The notes beneath the pieces were generated by a model, which saw nothing but the letters and a program-made list of their open reading frames with translations, was not told the DNA's origin and did not search any database. Position numbers and translations under genes: made by a program. Of a DNA stretch of 34,361 nt, positions 14,839 through 22,514 are shown piece by piece. The first letter of the stretch is position 1. The number at the start of each line of letters is the position of its first letter. The DNA is from Phycisphaerae bacterium (lineage in GTDB: Bacteria > Planctomycetota > Phycisphaerae > UBA1845). The stretch is taken from positions 1-34,361 of the forward strand of contig JAJDEA010000035.1 in assembly GCA_029260035.1 (NCBI GenBank). The letters are read 5' to 3'.

Positions 14839-15534
14839 GTGACAATCGACGTATTGACGCTGTTCCCCGAGATGCTCCAGCCGTTTTTGACAGCCAGTAT
14901 TGTCGGCAGGGCACAACAGGCGGGGGCAGCCACGATTCGGTGTACAAATTTTCGCGACTTCGCGGAAGACCGCCACCACAGTGTTGATGACAGACCTTTT
15001 GGTGGCGGGCCGGGCATGGTGCTCATGTGTGAGCCTGTGTTCAAGGCGGTTGATTATGTCGAGTCGCAGCAAGAAGGGCGACCGACGAAGATTCTGCTCA
15101 CTCCGCAAGGTGAAAGGCTGACCCAGCCTATAGCTGCGGAGCTATCTCGCGAACCTTGGCTTGTCATTGTTTGCGGGCACTATGAAGGATTTGACGAGCG
15201 CATTCGAACTGGAATTGGTGCTCGCGAAATATCGATCGGTGACTTTGTGTTGTCAGGTGGTGAATCCGCTGCGACAGTGTTGATTGACGCAATTGTGCGT
15301 CTTATTCCAGGTGTTTTGGGAGACGATTCGTCTGCCGAATGCGATTCGTTTTCAAACGGCCTTTTAGAATACCCTCAGTACACAAGGCCGAGAGACTTTC
15401 GTGGTATGGAAGTCCCCGAAGTGTTGCTATCGGGAAACCACGAGGCCATCGCGAAATGGCGGGAAGAACAGTCCATCTTGCGAACGGCTGACCGCAGGCC
15501 CGATCTGTTGAATCGAACCGGGTTGATCGAGTAA
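14839..15534 (+). CDS. trmD: tRNA (guanine-N1)-methyltransferase
   Basis: TrmD methylates G37 next to the anticodon with S-adenosylmethionine and prevents +1 frameshifts. It is a SPOUT enzyme with a deep trefoil knot. Visible blocks are TIDVLTLFPEM at the N-terminus, RPFGGGPGMV, LTPQGERLTQ, VCGHYEGFDERI, REISIGDFVLSGGE and a C-terminal RPRDFRGMEVPEVLLSGNH. The aspartate before the second helix domain (DDSSAECDSF region) fits the family. GTG at 14839 is preferred because it aligns with the family start and AAGG lies ten bases upstream; a GTG at 14830 in the same frame is possible. The gene is 231-234 residues long. Confidence 0.95.
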   Translation: MTIDVLTLFPEMLQPFLTASIVGRAQQAGAATIRCTNFRDFAEDRHHSVDDRPFGGGPGMVLMCEPVFKAVDYVESQQEGRPTKILLTPQGERLTQPIAAELSREPWLVIVCGHYEGFDERIRTGIGAREISIGDFVLSGGESAATVLIDAIVRLIPGVLGDDSSAECDSFSNGLLEYPQYTRPRDFRGMEVPEVLLSGNHEAIAKWREEQSILRTADRRPDLLNRTGLIE

Positions 15535-15628
15535 CAGAGTATTAAGTAGAGCGTTTTTAAGAGTGGTCGGCGCGGGCAAGCCCATCAGCCGTCGGTCGTA
15601 CCAGCATCGAAGGATTGGAGTTGCAGGA

Positions 15629-16024
15629 ATGAGTTCGCCCATTTTGAAACTAGTCGAAGAGAAGTTCTACAAGAGGACCGTCCCAACGTTTCATGTCGGG
15701 GATACGGTTGATGTTCTTACCCGTATCGTCGAGGGCGAAAAGGAGCGAACGCAAATCTTCAACGGCGTGGTCATCGCCAGGCGAAGTACCGGCATTAACG
15801 AATCATTTGTTGTTCGTCGGCTCGTTGGGAATGAGGGGGTCGAGCGCAAATTCCTGATCCACTCGCCAAATGTCATCGATGTCAAGATCAAACGGCGAGG
15901 CAAGGTCCGTCGTGCTAAGCTATATTTCCTGAGACATCGAATTGGCAAGGCTCGCAAGCTGCGTGAACTTCGCATTTCTAAAAGCAAAACTGCGAAACCT
16001 GAGTTGGCTGCCGCAGCGGTCTAG
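15629..16024 (+). CDS. rplS: 50S ribosomal protein bL19
   Basis: bL19 sits at the interface between the ribosomal subunits. The 131-residue protein carries VPTFHVGDTVDVLTRIVEGE, RTQIFNGVVIARRSTGINES, FVVRRLVGNEGVERKFLIHS and a C-terminal KIKRRGKVRRAKLYFLR, all typical. The frame is open back to 15563, but the ATG at 15629 has GGAG and AGGA just upstream and matches the family start. The tail (KTAKPELAAAAV) is a short extension. yraN overlaps its 3' end. Confidence 0.94.
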   Translation: MSSPILKLVEEKFYKRTVPTFHVGDTVDVLTRIVEGEKERTQIFNGVVIARRSTGINESFVVRRLVGNEGVERKFLIHSPNVIDVKIKRRGKVRRAKLYFLRHRIGKARKLRELRISKSKTAKPELAAAAV

Positions 16025-16382
16025 TCATCTTCGACTTGGCGCAAAAGGCGAGCGGGCGGCTGCGCGATATCTACGCAAACGAAAGCATCGCATTCTTGCG
16101 CGAAACTACCTTTGCCCTTATGGCGAAATCGATCTGGTTTCGTCTTGCGATGGGTTCATCGTATTCGTTGAGGTCAAAACACGAACGGATGCATCCTGGC
16201 AGGACCCTTTGGAAATCGTCAATGAAGCCAAATGGCGTCGCGTTCATCGGGCTGCCCAAGCGTTCTTGACACGCTGCGTTCAGGGCGATCCGCCTTGCCG
16301 GTTCGACCTGATTACCGTCGTTTGGCCGAAAGGGAGCAGCGCTTCGATCGAACACTTCGAAAGCGCTTATGAGCCGGGGTAA
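15942..16382 (+). CDS. yraN: UPF0102/YraN-family nuclease-like protein
   Basis: This family shares the Holliday-junction-resolvase-like endonuclease fold; its biological role is poorly defined. The domain starts near residue 32 with LGAKGERAAARYL and continues ARNYLCPYGEIDLVSSCDGF and IVFVEVKTRTD, which contains the E/D/ExK metal-binding residues. The C-terminus has RFDLITV. The first 31 residues come from DNA inside the 3' end of rplS, so the annotated ATG gives an 83-bp overlap. A GTG at 15963 or a non-standard CTG closer to the domain (15999 or 16008) may be the real start. It lies in the rpsP operon ahead of tatD. Confidence 0.85.
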   Translation: MARLASCVNFAFLKAKLRNLSWLPQRSSHLRLGAKGERAAARYLRKRKHRILARNYLCPYGEIDLVSSCDGFIVFVEVKTRTDASWQDPLEIVNEAKWRRVHRAAQAFLTRCVQGDPPCRFDLITVVWPKGSSASIEHFESAYEPG

Positions 16383-16453
16383 AGCTTTCTGCAGTTTGCT
16401 TGATTATTTGGCGAACACTGCCGGAGAGTTGCTTTTCAGCGAGTGGCACACCA

Positions 16454-17233
16454 ATGGGTTTGATCGATTCTCACGCACATCTGACGTTTCCTGAGTTAAT
16501 GTGTCAGGTGGATGACGTGTTGGATCGCGCAAAGGATGCTGGCGTTGATCAGATCATCACAATTGGGACAGACCTCGCAGATGCGAAACGTGCAATCGAA
16601 TTGGCAGAGCAACATACTGGCACCGTTTTCGTTGGGGCAGGTTTTCACCCCCACGAAGCTGGCAAAGTTGCGGACGAACAACTTACGTCCATGACCTCGT
16701 TGTGGAGTCAACCTTGTGTTGTCGCACTTGGCGAGATGGGACTGGACTATCACTATGACTTCGCGGACAGGTCTGTTCAGCGCGACGTCTTTGCCAAGCA
16801 ATTGACTCTTGCCAGAGCTTTCGACAAGCCTTTGATTTTGCACAGTCGAGAAGCGTTCGAGGATACAGCTATGCTGCTCGTCGAGCATGGATTTCAGAAT
16901 AAGCCAGCCGTTTTCCATTGCTTTACGGGTACAGCGAGTGAAGCGGAGCAGATAGCTGCGATGGGCTGGCGCATTTCGTTTACGGGTGTGGTCACGTTCA
17001 AGAAATCGCAATGGCTTCAAGAGATTGCCAAAGACTACCTGGCTGACAAGATCATGGTCGAAACCGATGCCCCGTATCTGTCGCCCGTCCCGGTAAGAAA
17101 CAAACGTCCCAACGAGCCAGCATATGTAGCCCACACCGCTCGATTCCTTGCCGAGCTTCGCGGCGTGTCATACGACGAATTTGCTGAGCAGTCAGCCCAA
17201 AACACGCGGGCGTTTTTTCAGCTGCCAATATGA
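16454..17233 (+). CDS. tatD: TatD-family metal-dependent DNase
   Basis: TatD proteins are TIM-barrel, two-metal hydrolases with 3'-5' exonuclease activity on DNA. All expected ligand blocks are present in the 259-residue chain: LIDSHAHLTF at the start, GAGFHPHEA, ALGEMGLDYHYDF, LILHSREAFEDT, VFHCFTGT and MVETDAPYLSP. The C-terminal RNKRPNEPAYV and QNTRAFFQL are also typical. The frame is open from 16400 but the ATG at 16454 matches the conserved N-terminus. It is the last gene of the rpsP-trmD-rplS-yraN run, 71 bp after yraN. Confidence 0.92.
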   Translation: MGLIDSHAHLTFPELMCQVDDVLDRAKDAGVDQIITIGTDLADAKRAIELAEQHTGTVFVGAGFHPHEAGKVADEQLTSMTSLWSQPCVVALGEMGLDYHYDFADRSVQRDVFAKQLTLARAFDKPLILHSREAFEDTAMLLVEHGFQNKPAVFHCFTGTASEAEQIAAMGWRISFTGVVTFKKSQWLQEIAKDYLADKIMVETDAPYLSPVPVRNKRPNEPAYVAHTARFLAELRGVSYDEFAEQSAQNTRAFFQLPI

Positions 17234-17242
17234 GCATTACTC

Positions 17243-17263
17243 CGGCGGGTAGGTAGTCCGCCG
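17243..17263 (+). terminator. Possible terminator hairpin after tatD
   Basis: CGGCGG pairs with CCGCCG around a nine-base loop, nine bases after the tatD stop codon. No T-tract follows, so it may be a rho-dependent end or an mRNA-stabilising hairpin. Confidence 0.35.
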
Positions 17264-17459
17264 TGCACAGACGATACAATCAAATGGTCCCGCAAGACGA
17301 ATCACCTATTGGCAGCGACCGTGCTGCCTCTCAAGCGAAAGTGCCTTTTGTAGTAAGGCGCCGTTATGGAATTAGCTGCGCCTCCAGCGGCGGAGTAGGG
17401 CACTGCGTCATGGGATCACAAATAGAGCAACTGGAGCCGTTCGGATGTGCGAACGGATA

Positions 17460-17471
17460 GAACTCGCGACC
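17460..17471. repeat. 12-bp direct repeat of the tRNA-Ala T-arm
   Basis: GAACTCGCGACC occurs here and again inside the tRNA gene at 17519-17530, 59 bp apart. It could be a remnant of a duplicated or recombined tRNA 3' half. Confidence 0.35.
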
Positions 17472-17501
17472 GGTTCCTGCTCCGAAGGCACTTACAATCA
17501 A

Positions 17502-17574
17502 TGGAGCCAGCGAGACTCGAACTCGCGACCTTCTGCATGCCATGCAGACGCGCTCCCAACTGCGCCATGGCCCC
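17502..17574 (-). tRNA. tRNA-Ala (anticodon GGC)
   Basis: A full 73-nt cloverleaf can be drawn on the minus strand. The acceptor GGGGCCA pairs with TGGCTCC and the discriminator is A73. The D-arm is GCGC/GCGC and the anticodon arm is TCTGC-ATGGCAT-GCAGA with anticodon GGC (17539-17541). The T-arm is GCGAG-TTCGAGT-CTCGC. The G3-U70 pair is the alanine identity element, confirming the assignment. A terminal CCA is not encoded, so it must be added by the CCA-adding enzyme. It reads GCC and, by wobble, GCU codons. Confidence 0.95.
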
Positions 17575-18131
17575 TTAACCGCGCCCATTATGACCGAGAT
17601 GATTGGTTTCTTCAACAGCACGAAGTTCGGCTGATTTCATACCACAAAACGAGCTTCGCGTACCAAACTACGTCTCCCGCCGTCTTAACGTGCAACTTTT
17701 TCACGCCTCGCCTCAACCGATTTTTTGAATCATCGTTCTTCCAAGAGCAGCTGCCCCTGAGATTCCCACCTCGTCATTAAGTACTGTGACGTATCGCGGT
17801 ATTCGGTAGCCATACTAACGGCCTCTCTCTCAACTCTCGGGTTTGATGCGATCACAGTGCAGCATACACGGCACTATCGGACCCGTGATGACATTGCCTT
17901 CCAAGCCATCTTGTAGCAAAACCGTGGTCGAACATGAGGCTTCCGGGGATTCGCCACAGTTTAGAGGATATAGTCAATGTAACACTGCGGCGTAGTCCGA
18001 TATTAGTATGCCTCGCCAGCCATCTTCATGCCCCATAACCATGGCGGAACGTTTGGATGTAATCGCACATTGACTTACAATGGATGCTTGTTGAATCGAA
18101 GCGCTTTGCTATATCGCAAGAGCGCAATTGT

Positions 18132-18159
18132 GCCACATGTTGACACTGGTCCATGTGGC
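18132..18159. promoter_or_regulatory. Palindromic operator-like site around a -35 box ahead of xerD
   Basis: GCCACATG and CATGTGGC form a perfect 8-bp inverted repeat with a 12-base spacer. The spacer begins with TTGACA (18140-18145), a consensus -35 box. A possible -10, TACAGT, lies 19 bases further on, longer than ideal. A regulator bound here would cover the promoter. Confidence 0.4.
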
Positions 18160-18183
18160 GGTGGTACAGTTTGGAAAGAAAAC

Positions 18184-19107
18184 ATGCTCGTCGCTTCACC
18201 ACCCATCAGCTCGAAACAGCCGCTCGCGCCTTTGCTCAAGCGGTTTCTGGATTACATTTTTATCGAGTGCGGCTTGTCCGGCGAGACAGTCACCGCCTAC
18301 AAACGCGATCTTACTGAATTTTGGAATCACCTCGTGGAGGCAGATGTTGAGCCGAGCGAAATTACAATCGAAGAAGTTCAACAGCATCTTATTCGTTTGA
18401 ACAAGAGAGGCCTTGCCCTATCGTCAATCGCTCGACACTTCGCCGTAGTGAAAGTATTCCTGCGGCATCTCCATAACGAGAAATCCCTTCGACGTGACGT
18501 AGCGTCATTGATGGAATCACCCAAGCGGTGGTACCGAATACCAAACGTAATTCGAACTGACGAGGTCGAAGCACTTCTGAAGGCGCCGGACCCGGCAGAT
18601 GAGTTTTATCTGCGCGATCGCGCACTGCTTGAGTTGCTTTATGCAACCGGCATGCGTGTAAGTGAAATCTCCGGACTTTCGATAGAGCAAATCAATCTTG
18701 ACCTTGGCTTTCTTCGGTGCATGGGCAAAGGTCGAAAGGAACGCGTTATCCCAGTGGGGCGTCCAGCAATCGAAGCCGTACGCGAATACCTGGAAATCCT
18801 CAGGCCTCGCCTTGCCAGCGATCAGTTTTCTTCTGCCTTGTTTCTTTCGCGAACCGGTAGGAATTTGGATCGCACCAACATTTGGCGACTCGTTCGCAAG
18901 CACGTTCGAACCGCCAGCATCAAGGGCAAGGTATCTCCCCACACGCTTCGACATTGCTTCGCAACGCATTTGCTTGCGGGTGGTGCTGACCTTCGCATCG
19001 TCCAGGAATTGCTCGGACACGCAGATGTAGCTACGACTCAGGTTTACACCCACGTCGACGAATCACACCTTCGACAGATTCACCGCAAGTTTCATCCCAG
19101 GCCATAA
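18184..19107 (+). CDS. xerD: XerC/XerD-type tyrosine recombinase
   Basis: Xer recombinases resolve chromosome dimers at dif. The 307-residue protein has the N-terminal SAM-like core-binding domain (FLDYIFIECGLSGETVTAYK, residues ~17-95) and the catalytic domain (~105-300). The catalytic residues are visible: Arg in LLYATGMRVSE, Lys in GKGRKERVIP, His and Arg in SPHTLRHCFATHLL, His in QELLGHADVATTQ, and the nucleophile Tyr in VYTHV. Length and lack of extra domains favour a housekeeping XerD over a phage integrase. The XerC/XerD distinction is tentative. The ATG at 18184 is chosen over the frame opening at 18028 because homology begins there. A GGAAAG lies upstream. Confidence 0.87.
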   Translation: MLVASPPISSKQPLAPLLKRFLDYIFIECGLSGETVTAYKRDLTEFWNHLVEADVEPSEITIEEVQQHLIRLNKRGLALSSIARHFAVVKVFLRHLHNEKSLRRDVASLMESPKRWYRIPNVIRTDEVEALLKAPDPADEFYLRDRALLELLYATGMRVSEISGLSIEQINLDLGFLRCMGKGRKERVIPVGRPAIEAVREYLEILRPRLASDQFSSALFLSRTGRNLDRTNIWRLVRKHVRTASIKGKVSPHTLRHCFATHLLAGGADLRIVQELLGHADVATTQVYTHVDESHLRQIHRKFHPRP

Positions 19108-19298
19108 CATTCAACAGGTAGAGTACACTGCTGCGACAATAGGGGTTGAGTCGGACGCAAGTCCTGGATTACTATTACGGTATTCTCTTTTCTCGTATAT
19201 GGTGTACCGTTAAATACGGTCGGCCTCTTGGAAGAAGGCCAGAGGAATGACTCGTTCAGAAGTTTGAGATCGCTTAGGCCGATCGTTGTGAGAACCCT

Positions 19299-19913
19299 GT
19301 GCCGAAGATCGATTACGAAAATAAGACAACACTAGCCGACGAGAAATTGCTTCGCTTGATAAACGATGCGATTCACGGCTGGGCAATCGGACACGCAACG
19401 ATTCGTATTCGTTATAGTCGCGGCGCGGATTTTTCCGGCGTATGTTTCTATCAGGAACATCGGATTCTAGTGAACCTCGGCCGGCACTTGAAGTTTCCGT
19501 ATAAATTGAAAACGCACGTCGCGCGGGCCAAGACAATCGGTAGGCGGTGGATTAAGCCTTTGTATTCGATCCAAGTGGCCGACAGTTACCAAGTCGTTCT
19601 GTTCGTATTCCTTCACGAGCTGTATCATCTATTGGTGAAGCAAGCGAAGCGTAACCCCCGACAAAAGGAATCCATGTGCGACCGTTTTGCCACACGTTAT
19701 ATGGTGGATCACATGGGATGCGAAGTCCGCGACGAATCAAAACGGCTGGTGCCGCGATCCGACTGGGATTTTCAAAATGTCGAGGCTTTCGTTGCTGCGG
19801 CTCGCGACAGACGAATTCGACAATTGCGGCAGAGGCCTCAATCGCCAGTTTCGACCAACGCCGATGGTTACAAAGCTAATCCGCAAGAACAGCTGGTCTT
19901 GTTCGCGTGCTAG
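19299..19913 (+). CDS. Uncharacterised HELYH-motif metallopeptidase-like protein
   Basis: I do not recognise a named family for this 204-residue protein. It contains VVLFVFLHELYHLLVKQ near residues 99-115, a zincin HExxH motif (His106, Glu107, His110). A third ligand may come from the downstream helix ESMCDRFATRYMVDHMG (residues 124-140). The N-terminal half has beta-like strands (ATIRIRYSRGADFSGVCFYQ), reminiscent of the SprT or IrrE-type minigluzincin layout. No signal peptide or membrane segment is seen, so it is cytoplasmic. The C-terminal ~40 residues are basic and low in complexity. The start is GTG without a clear ribosome-binding site. It lies between xerD and queF on the same strand, 99 bp before queF. 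Confidence 0.65.
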   Translation: MPKIDYENKTTLADEKLLRLINDAIHGWAIGHATIRIRYSRGADFSGVCFYQEHRILVNLGRHLKFPYKLKTHVARAKTIGRRWIKPLYSIQVADSYQVVLFVFLHELYHLLVKQAKRNPRQKESMCDRFATRYMVDHMGCEVRDESKRLVPRSDWDFQNVEAFVAAARDRRIRQLRQRPQSPVSTNADGYKANPQEQLVLFAC

Positions 19914-20012
19914 TGACAAGGCCGGGAAAGAGAATGTCCAACAAAGAGAACGCTGCACATTAGGCAATCGTTCGATTCAGATGAGCAGACTAACAAGGTG
20001 TGAGATTCACCC

Positions 20013-20396
20013 ATGGATCGCAATACAATACTCGAAACGTTTCCGAATCCTCGCCCCAACCGGGACTATCTGATTGAGCACCATGTGCATGAATTTACGA
20101 GTGTCTGTCCCAAGACAAGCCAACCTGACTTCGGCAAGATTCTGCTCCGGTACGTCGCTGGCGAAAAATGCGTCGAACTAAAAAGCCTCAAACTATATCT
20201 ACAGTCTTTTCGGTCGGAAGGAATTTTCTACGAAGACATAACAAACGTGATCCTTGATGAATTGGTCTCGTGCTGCCAGCCTAAATGGATGTTCGTGAGA
20301 ACTACATGGACGACACGCGGCGGCATCCACAGCGTTATCTCCGCTCAATTCGGACAGCCTCCTTGCGGGATGGATCATGGATTGCGTCGCGATTGA
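20013..20396 (+). CDS. queF: NADPH-dependent 7-cyano-7-deazaguanine reductase (preQ1 synthase)
   Basis: QueF reduces the nitrile of preQ0 to the amine of preQ1 in queuosine biosynthesis. This 127-residue protein is the short, type I form. The catalytic cysteine is Cys32 and the acid Asp39, in FTSVCPKTSQPDFGKI, with the seven-residue spacing seen in the family. The NADPH-binding motif is ELKSLKLYLQSFRSEG, followed by FYEDITNVILDEL. The C-terminus (WMFVRTTWTTRGGIHSVISA) fits the tunnelling fold. The start ATG lacks a strong ribosome-binding site, and no preQ1 riboswitch was recognised in the 100 bases upstream. The other queuosine-like gene, at 31922, is 11.5 kb away. Confidence 0.93.
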   Translation: MDRNTILETFPNPRPNRDYLIEHHVHEFTSVCPKTSQPDFGKILLRYVAGEKCVELKSLKLYLQSFRSEGIFYEDITNVILDELVSCCQPKWMFVRTTWTTRGGIHSVISAQFGQPPCGMDHGLRRD

Positions 20397-20450
20397 TTGG
20401 ACCGATCGCCGCACTTTTCAAGTAACTTCAATCAAGAGAGGGTTGTACCA

Positions 20451-20864
20451 CTACAGCATCTGCGCGACGCGCGCGTTTGAAGCCAAGCCGGGTTCTACGT
20501 CAGCGATGTCACCTTTCGCAACCCATCGCCAATCTGCTACTTCCTCTGCTGCTGGGGTGATGGCACCGCCAACATGTCGAACGCGCCAAGCAACCAAGAC
20601 GTGGCGTGTATCCATCACACGAATCGAGCCAAGTCGCTGAACCGGCTCAATTTCAATCCCCAATTCCTCCCGAAACTCTCGTGGCAAGGCGCGTTTTGAT
20701 GTTTCGCCATGTTCAACGTGCCCGCCAGGAAAACACCAAGCGCCCCCCTTTGGTATGTTCGGTGCGCGACGAATCATCAAATAAAGGCCATCGTTCTCGA
20801 TGATACCGATGACACCGCGTCGCACTCGCTGCGCCGAAGAAGTTTCCAACGGAAGCTCGCTCAT
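20451..20864 (-). CDS. Nudix hydrolase
   Basis: Nudix enzymes cleave nucleoside diphosphates linked to another group. This 137-residue protein has the full Nudix box G-x5-E-x7-REUxEExGU: GGHVEHGETSKR followed by ALPREFREELGI. It is preceded by GAWCFP and followed by a typical beta-sandwich strand set (RHVLVAWRVRHVGG). The sequence is closest in feel to MutT-type members of about 130-150 residues, but the substrate cannot be told. The frame is open to 20939, but the ATG at 20864 is preferred because the upstream part overlaps the terminator of the preceding gene. It is convergent with queF, 55 bp apart. Confidence 0.88.
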   Translation of the reverse strand: MSELPLETSSAQRVRRGVIGIIENDGLYLMIRRAPNIPKGGAWCFPGGHVEHGETSKRALPREFREELGIEIEPVQRLGSIRVMDTRHVLVAWRVRHVGGAITPAAEEVADWRWVAKGDIADVEPGLASNARVAQML

Positions 20865-20894
20865 AGAAGGAATGAGATGAATGGCTAAGCAAAA

Positions 20895-20928
20895 CAAAAA
20901 AAGCGGCGAGCGTTTCCGCCCGCCGCTT
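20895..20928 (-). terminator. Rho-independent terminator of the pseudopilin gene
   Basis: On the minus strand AAGCGGCG pairs with CGCCGCTT around a 12-base loop and runs into seven T. It lies 33 bp after the stop codon of the pseudopilin gene (20961) and ends that transcript before the Nudix gene. Confidence 0.85.
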
Positions 20929-20960
20929 TCGCAAATCAAAATAGATACAGCCCAAGCAGC

Positions 20961-21920
20961 CTACGGATAGATAAGCGAATCCGTGGAAGCGTAGTCATTG
21001 GGGCCGTTACCGTAAGCACCCTGCCCTGGGTAGGGTGGCGGAAGTTGCTCGCCAGGAAGCTCACCGTGAATCAAGTTTTCCTTGAAAATGTCAGACCAAC
21101 TGTTTGTCATGACTGTGTAGATGTTGTCATTGTCGATACCAACCGCAGGCGTTCGCTCGAAGGTAGCATGTCCGTCACCAAAAAGAGCCTGCTGACCTTC
21201 ACCATTACCAGGGCCACCATGGTTAGGTGAGTTGTAAGGCTTCCAAACCTTCGGCGGATCGGTGAGATGAACTTCACCAGCTAAGCCACCCATCCATCGT
21301 CCCTGTCCTTGATCGGGGTCATCATCTTGATACCAAGGGCCTTTGTCAGCCACAAGGATCTGCCGATTATCCACACCTTCGCGTGGCCTGGTGGAACGCG
21401 GGCCGAACGGAACCTGATAGCCATAACTGATATTCGAGTAATCCTCGAAGTCATAGTATAGCTCGAGATTTTGTGTGGGATCTGGATCATCGCTGCTACT
21501 CGGGCAAATGAATCCTTTGACCTGAACATCGCCCGACCGAACCAGCATCCAGAACGCACGCGTAACGGATATTTGAGAGCTGGCTCCCGGATTGATCGAG
21601 AAACTTCGATTCCAGCGATCTTCTCCGACCGGGCCGCCACTTGGTCCGGTTTGGCCAAGCGGCGTGAAGTAATCGACGCTCTGATTCTGCGACGAAAGCA
21701 ACGTCTTATCAAAAGGTGGAATGGGCCAACGTTCGTTGTTGTCGTTGGCGTAAATCTTCATAGATGTTCCCATGCCCTTGATATTGGACTGGCACACCAA
21801 ACGTTTGCTCAGCTCTCTTGCCCGCGAAAGGCTAGGCAACAAGATCGAGATCAGCAATGCAATAATCGCAATCACGACCAAGAGCTCAATGAGCGTAAAT
21901 GCTCTGATTCTGCGCTTCAC
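20961..21920 (-). CDS. Pseudopilin-like prepilin-signal protein with GDGH C-terminal motif
   Basis: This 319-residue protein has a short class III leader, MKRRIRA^FTLIELLVVIAIIALLI, with glutamate at +5 and Ala, not Gly, before the cleavage site. Following the hydrophobic helix, a large exported domain contains Q-S-N-I-K-G and N-H-G-G-P...LFGDGHATF, the pattern of the abundant planctomycete prepilin-signal proteins (DUF1559-type and relatives). Their function is largely unknown, probably pseudopilins or surface-anchored proteins. The GTG at 21920 is preferred to one at 21950 because GGGAG lies seven bases upstream. The gene is monocistronic, with its own terminator and a ~600-bp upstream gap. 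Codons and layout look native. Confidence 0.87.
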   Translation of the reverse strand: MKRRIRAFTLIELLVVIAIIALLISILLPSLSRARELSKRLVCQSNIKGMGTSMKIYANDNNERWPIPPFDKTLLSSQNQSVDYFTPLGQTGPSGGPVGEDRWNRSFSINPGASSQISVTRAFWMLVRSGDVQVKGFICPSSSDDPDPTQNLELYYDFEDYSNISYGYQVPFGPRSTRPREGVDNRQILVADKGPWYQDDDPDQGQGRWMGGLAGEVHLTDPPKVWKPYNSPNHGGPGNGEGQQALFGDGHATFERTPAVGIDNDNIYTVMTNSWSDIFKENLIHGELPGEQLPPPYPGQGAYGNGPNDYASTDSLIYP

Positions 21921-22514
21921 AATATATCTCCCTAACAAATCCACTATCACTCATAGTTGGGCTTCTAACGAAAAACGAGGTTTCAAAAAAATACACAGCC
22001 ACCCGTGATCCGAAATGTTCCTGCCTTCCAACTATCCCATATGCTTATCACCAAACACCAAAGATCCCTTGGTGCTATTACGCGTCTGTACACTCCAACT
22101 TCCCTGCCCAACATCCAAGGTCGAACAAGATTAGGAGAAAAGAGTATTCTATTAGAACAGTTCCGTAAAGCCGTCAAATTAACGATTCGCAACACACAGC
22201 GCAACTAGACCGGTCGGCGCGTTGCTCCTACGAAGATTGAACGACGTTACTCAAGAAGCTAATCCCCCAAGCAACTAACAGCAAACACTCAAGGGTTCCA
22301 AAGAGGTGACTTTCAGACGAGGTTCAGCAGAAGGAAATAATGATAGCTAAACTAATATCAAAACAGCAAAAAATATTATAGATATAGAAATCTTATCGTG
22401 ATCAAGCCACGAATTCGGTCCCCGTACGTCTATCACCTTAAAGAAGTGTACTCGGACTCTTCCCGATTGTCAAACACCAAATGTGTCTGATTTCGAGGAC
22501 GGCGAGCTGGCCGT
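21921..22514. other. Intergenic region with an A/T-rich stretch
   Basis: No gene is seen in 594 bp. The part near 22325-22400 is strikingly A/T-rich and contains runs such as AAAAAATATTATAGATATAG. Open frames on both strands have no motif. It probably holds the promoter of the pseudopilin gene on the minus strand. Confidence 0.5.

Larger units (their letters stand above)
17234..18183. other. 950-bp intergenic region holding one tRNA
   Basis: Apart from the tRNA at 17502-17574, a hairpin at 17243-17263 and the palindromic promoter at 18132-18159, I see no gene. Open frames here cross the tRNA or have no motif. A 12-bp piece of the tRNA T-arm is repeated at 17460-17471. Confidence 0.5.

Noticed and set aside
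17364..17621. Minus-strand frame of 85 codons across the tRNA gene
   Set aside because: It reads through the tRNA-Ala gene, so it is a chance frame.
18184..19107. Phage-type integrase next to a tRNA, marking a genomic island
   Set aside because: The protein has the length and motifs of housekeeping XerC/XerD, and no phage or island genes follow.
1129..19283. TCGCTTAGGCCGAT occurs at 1129-1142 and 19270-19283
   Set aside because: A 14-base exact match is expected a few times by chance in a 34-kb window on both strands, and the flanks do not match.
19916..20012. Possible preQ1 riboswitch before queF
   Set aside because: The gap before queF has no recognisable preQ1-I or preQ1-II pattern; only a computational search could reopen this.
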